Positions 13,935-14,209 of a DNA stretch of 14,209 nucleotides are shown one piece after another; position 1 is the stretch's first letter, and every line of letters starts with the position of its first letter. Both the position numbers and the translations under genes were made by a program. Origin of the DNA: Anaerolineae bacterium (lineage in GTDB: Bacteria; Chloroflexota; Anaerolineae; 4572-78; J111); the NCBI GenBank assembly GCA_020433835.1, contig JAGRBY010000125.1:1-14209 (forward strand), read 5' to 3'. The notes below the pieces were generated by a model. That model was not told where the DNA came from and did not search any database. It saw nothing but the letters and a program-made list of their open reading frames with translations.

Positions 13935-14207
13935 TTATAAAGAGTCGATTTCAAGGGCGATGGCATCGGTGTACTGGTTAACGCCGGTAAATAGATTGGC
14001 TGTAGCGATAATTTCGAAGATTTCTGAATCGTCTAATCCTAAATCTTTGAGGTGTTGATAATCCATCTGGCTCAAGGTGTGGGGTTGGGTGGCGGCTTGC
14101 AGTCCAAAACGAATGATTGCCTTTTCGCGCTCAGGTAACGGGCAGTTGTCAAAATCGGCGACTAATGCCTGGAGTACAGCTTCACTGGTTCCAAATGCCG
14201 AAAGTGA
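13935..14207 (-). CDS. Carboxymuconolactone decarboxylase/AhpD-like protein, C-terminal part
   Basis: The minus-strand frame is open from the right edge to TAA at 13935-13937, giving the last 90 residues. The text reads LPEREKAIIRFGLQAATQPH, then LSQMDYQHLKDLGLDDSEIF and IIATANLFTGVNQYTDAIAL. This helical pattern is typical of the CMD/AhpD superfamily, in particular uncharacterised peroxidase-related proteins with the DLGLxDxEIxEIIxxAxxF core. The redox CxxC motif, if present, would lie upstream and is outside the window, so activity cannot be judged. It is the gene before the histidine kinase, 34 bp apart, and probably co-transcribed. Confidence 0.7.
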   Translation of the reverse strand, partial: SLSAFGTSEAVLQALVADFDNCPLPEREKAIIRFGLQAATQPHTLSQMDYQHLKDLGLDDSEIFEIIATANLFTGVNQYTDAIALEIDSL

Positions 14208-14209
14208 GT

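Overview
The window looks like a chromosomal stretch of an environmental bacterium of moderate GC. It carries short intergenic repeats but no transposase, phage or plasmid gene. Gene content (a thiamine-precursor ABC transporter of the NMT1/THI5 type behind a TPP riboswitch, a GAF sensor kinase, a ParB-fold protein with a duplicated tail) and the repeat style recall Chloroflexota (Anaerolineae-like) genomes. That assignment is a guess from style; no marker gene is present.

Bases 1-4490 (+ strand) hold a sugar operon. It opens with the last 26 codons of a gene whose C-terminus resembles the end of HAD-type sucrose-phosphate phosphatases. Next is an 838-residue fusion of a sucrose-synthase/sucrose-phosphate-synthase-like GT4 glycosyltransferase with a GalT-type nucleotidyltransferase, then a uridine-kinase-like P-loop kinase and a PfkB (fructokinase-like) kinase. 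A stem-loop terminator ends the operon. I infer one pathway linking sucrose or a related disaccharide, NDP-glucose, glucose-1-phosphate and fructose(-6-phosphate). The fusion is the most interesting object in the window.

Bases 4545-8086 hold a 100-bp MITE-like element and three minus-strand genes: a ParB-fold protein with two tandem copies of a downstream domain, an OmpR/PhoB-type response regulator without an adjacent kinase, and a purine-type phosphoribosyltransferase. Several clear terminators and at least one good promoter separate them.

Bases 8136-12388 hold a minus-strand thiamin operon. In transcription order it runs: promoter, TPP riboswitch, intrinsic terminator, thiN (thiamine pyrophosphokinase), a small thiamine-binding protein (MTH1187/YkoF-like), thiX (permease), thiY (lipoprotein) and thiZ (ATPase). 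This is a salvage unit, probably taking up a pyrimidine precursor or thiamine and making TPP, switched off by TPP through transcription termination. The thiX-thiY gap holds two unrelated 7-bp tandem repeats and a small palindrome.

Bases 12422-14209 hold a second MITE-like element, a soluble GAF-HisKA-HATPase histidine kinase without an adjacent regulator, and the 3' part of a carboxymuconolactone-decarboxylase/AhpD-like gene that runs off the window. Both genes are on the minus strand.
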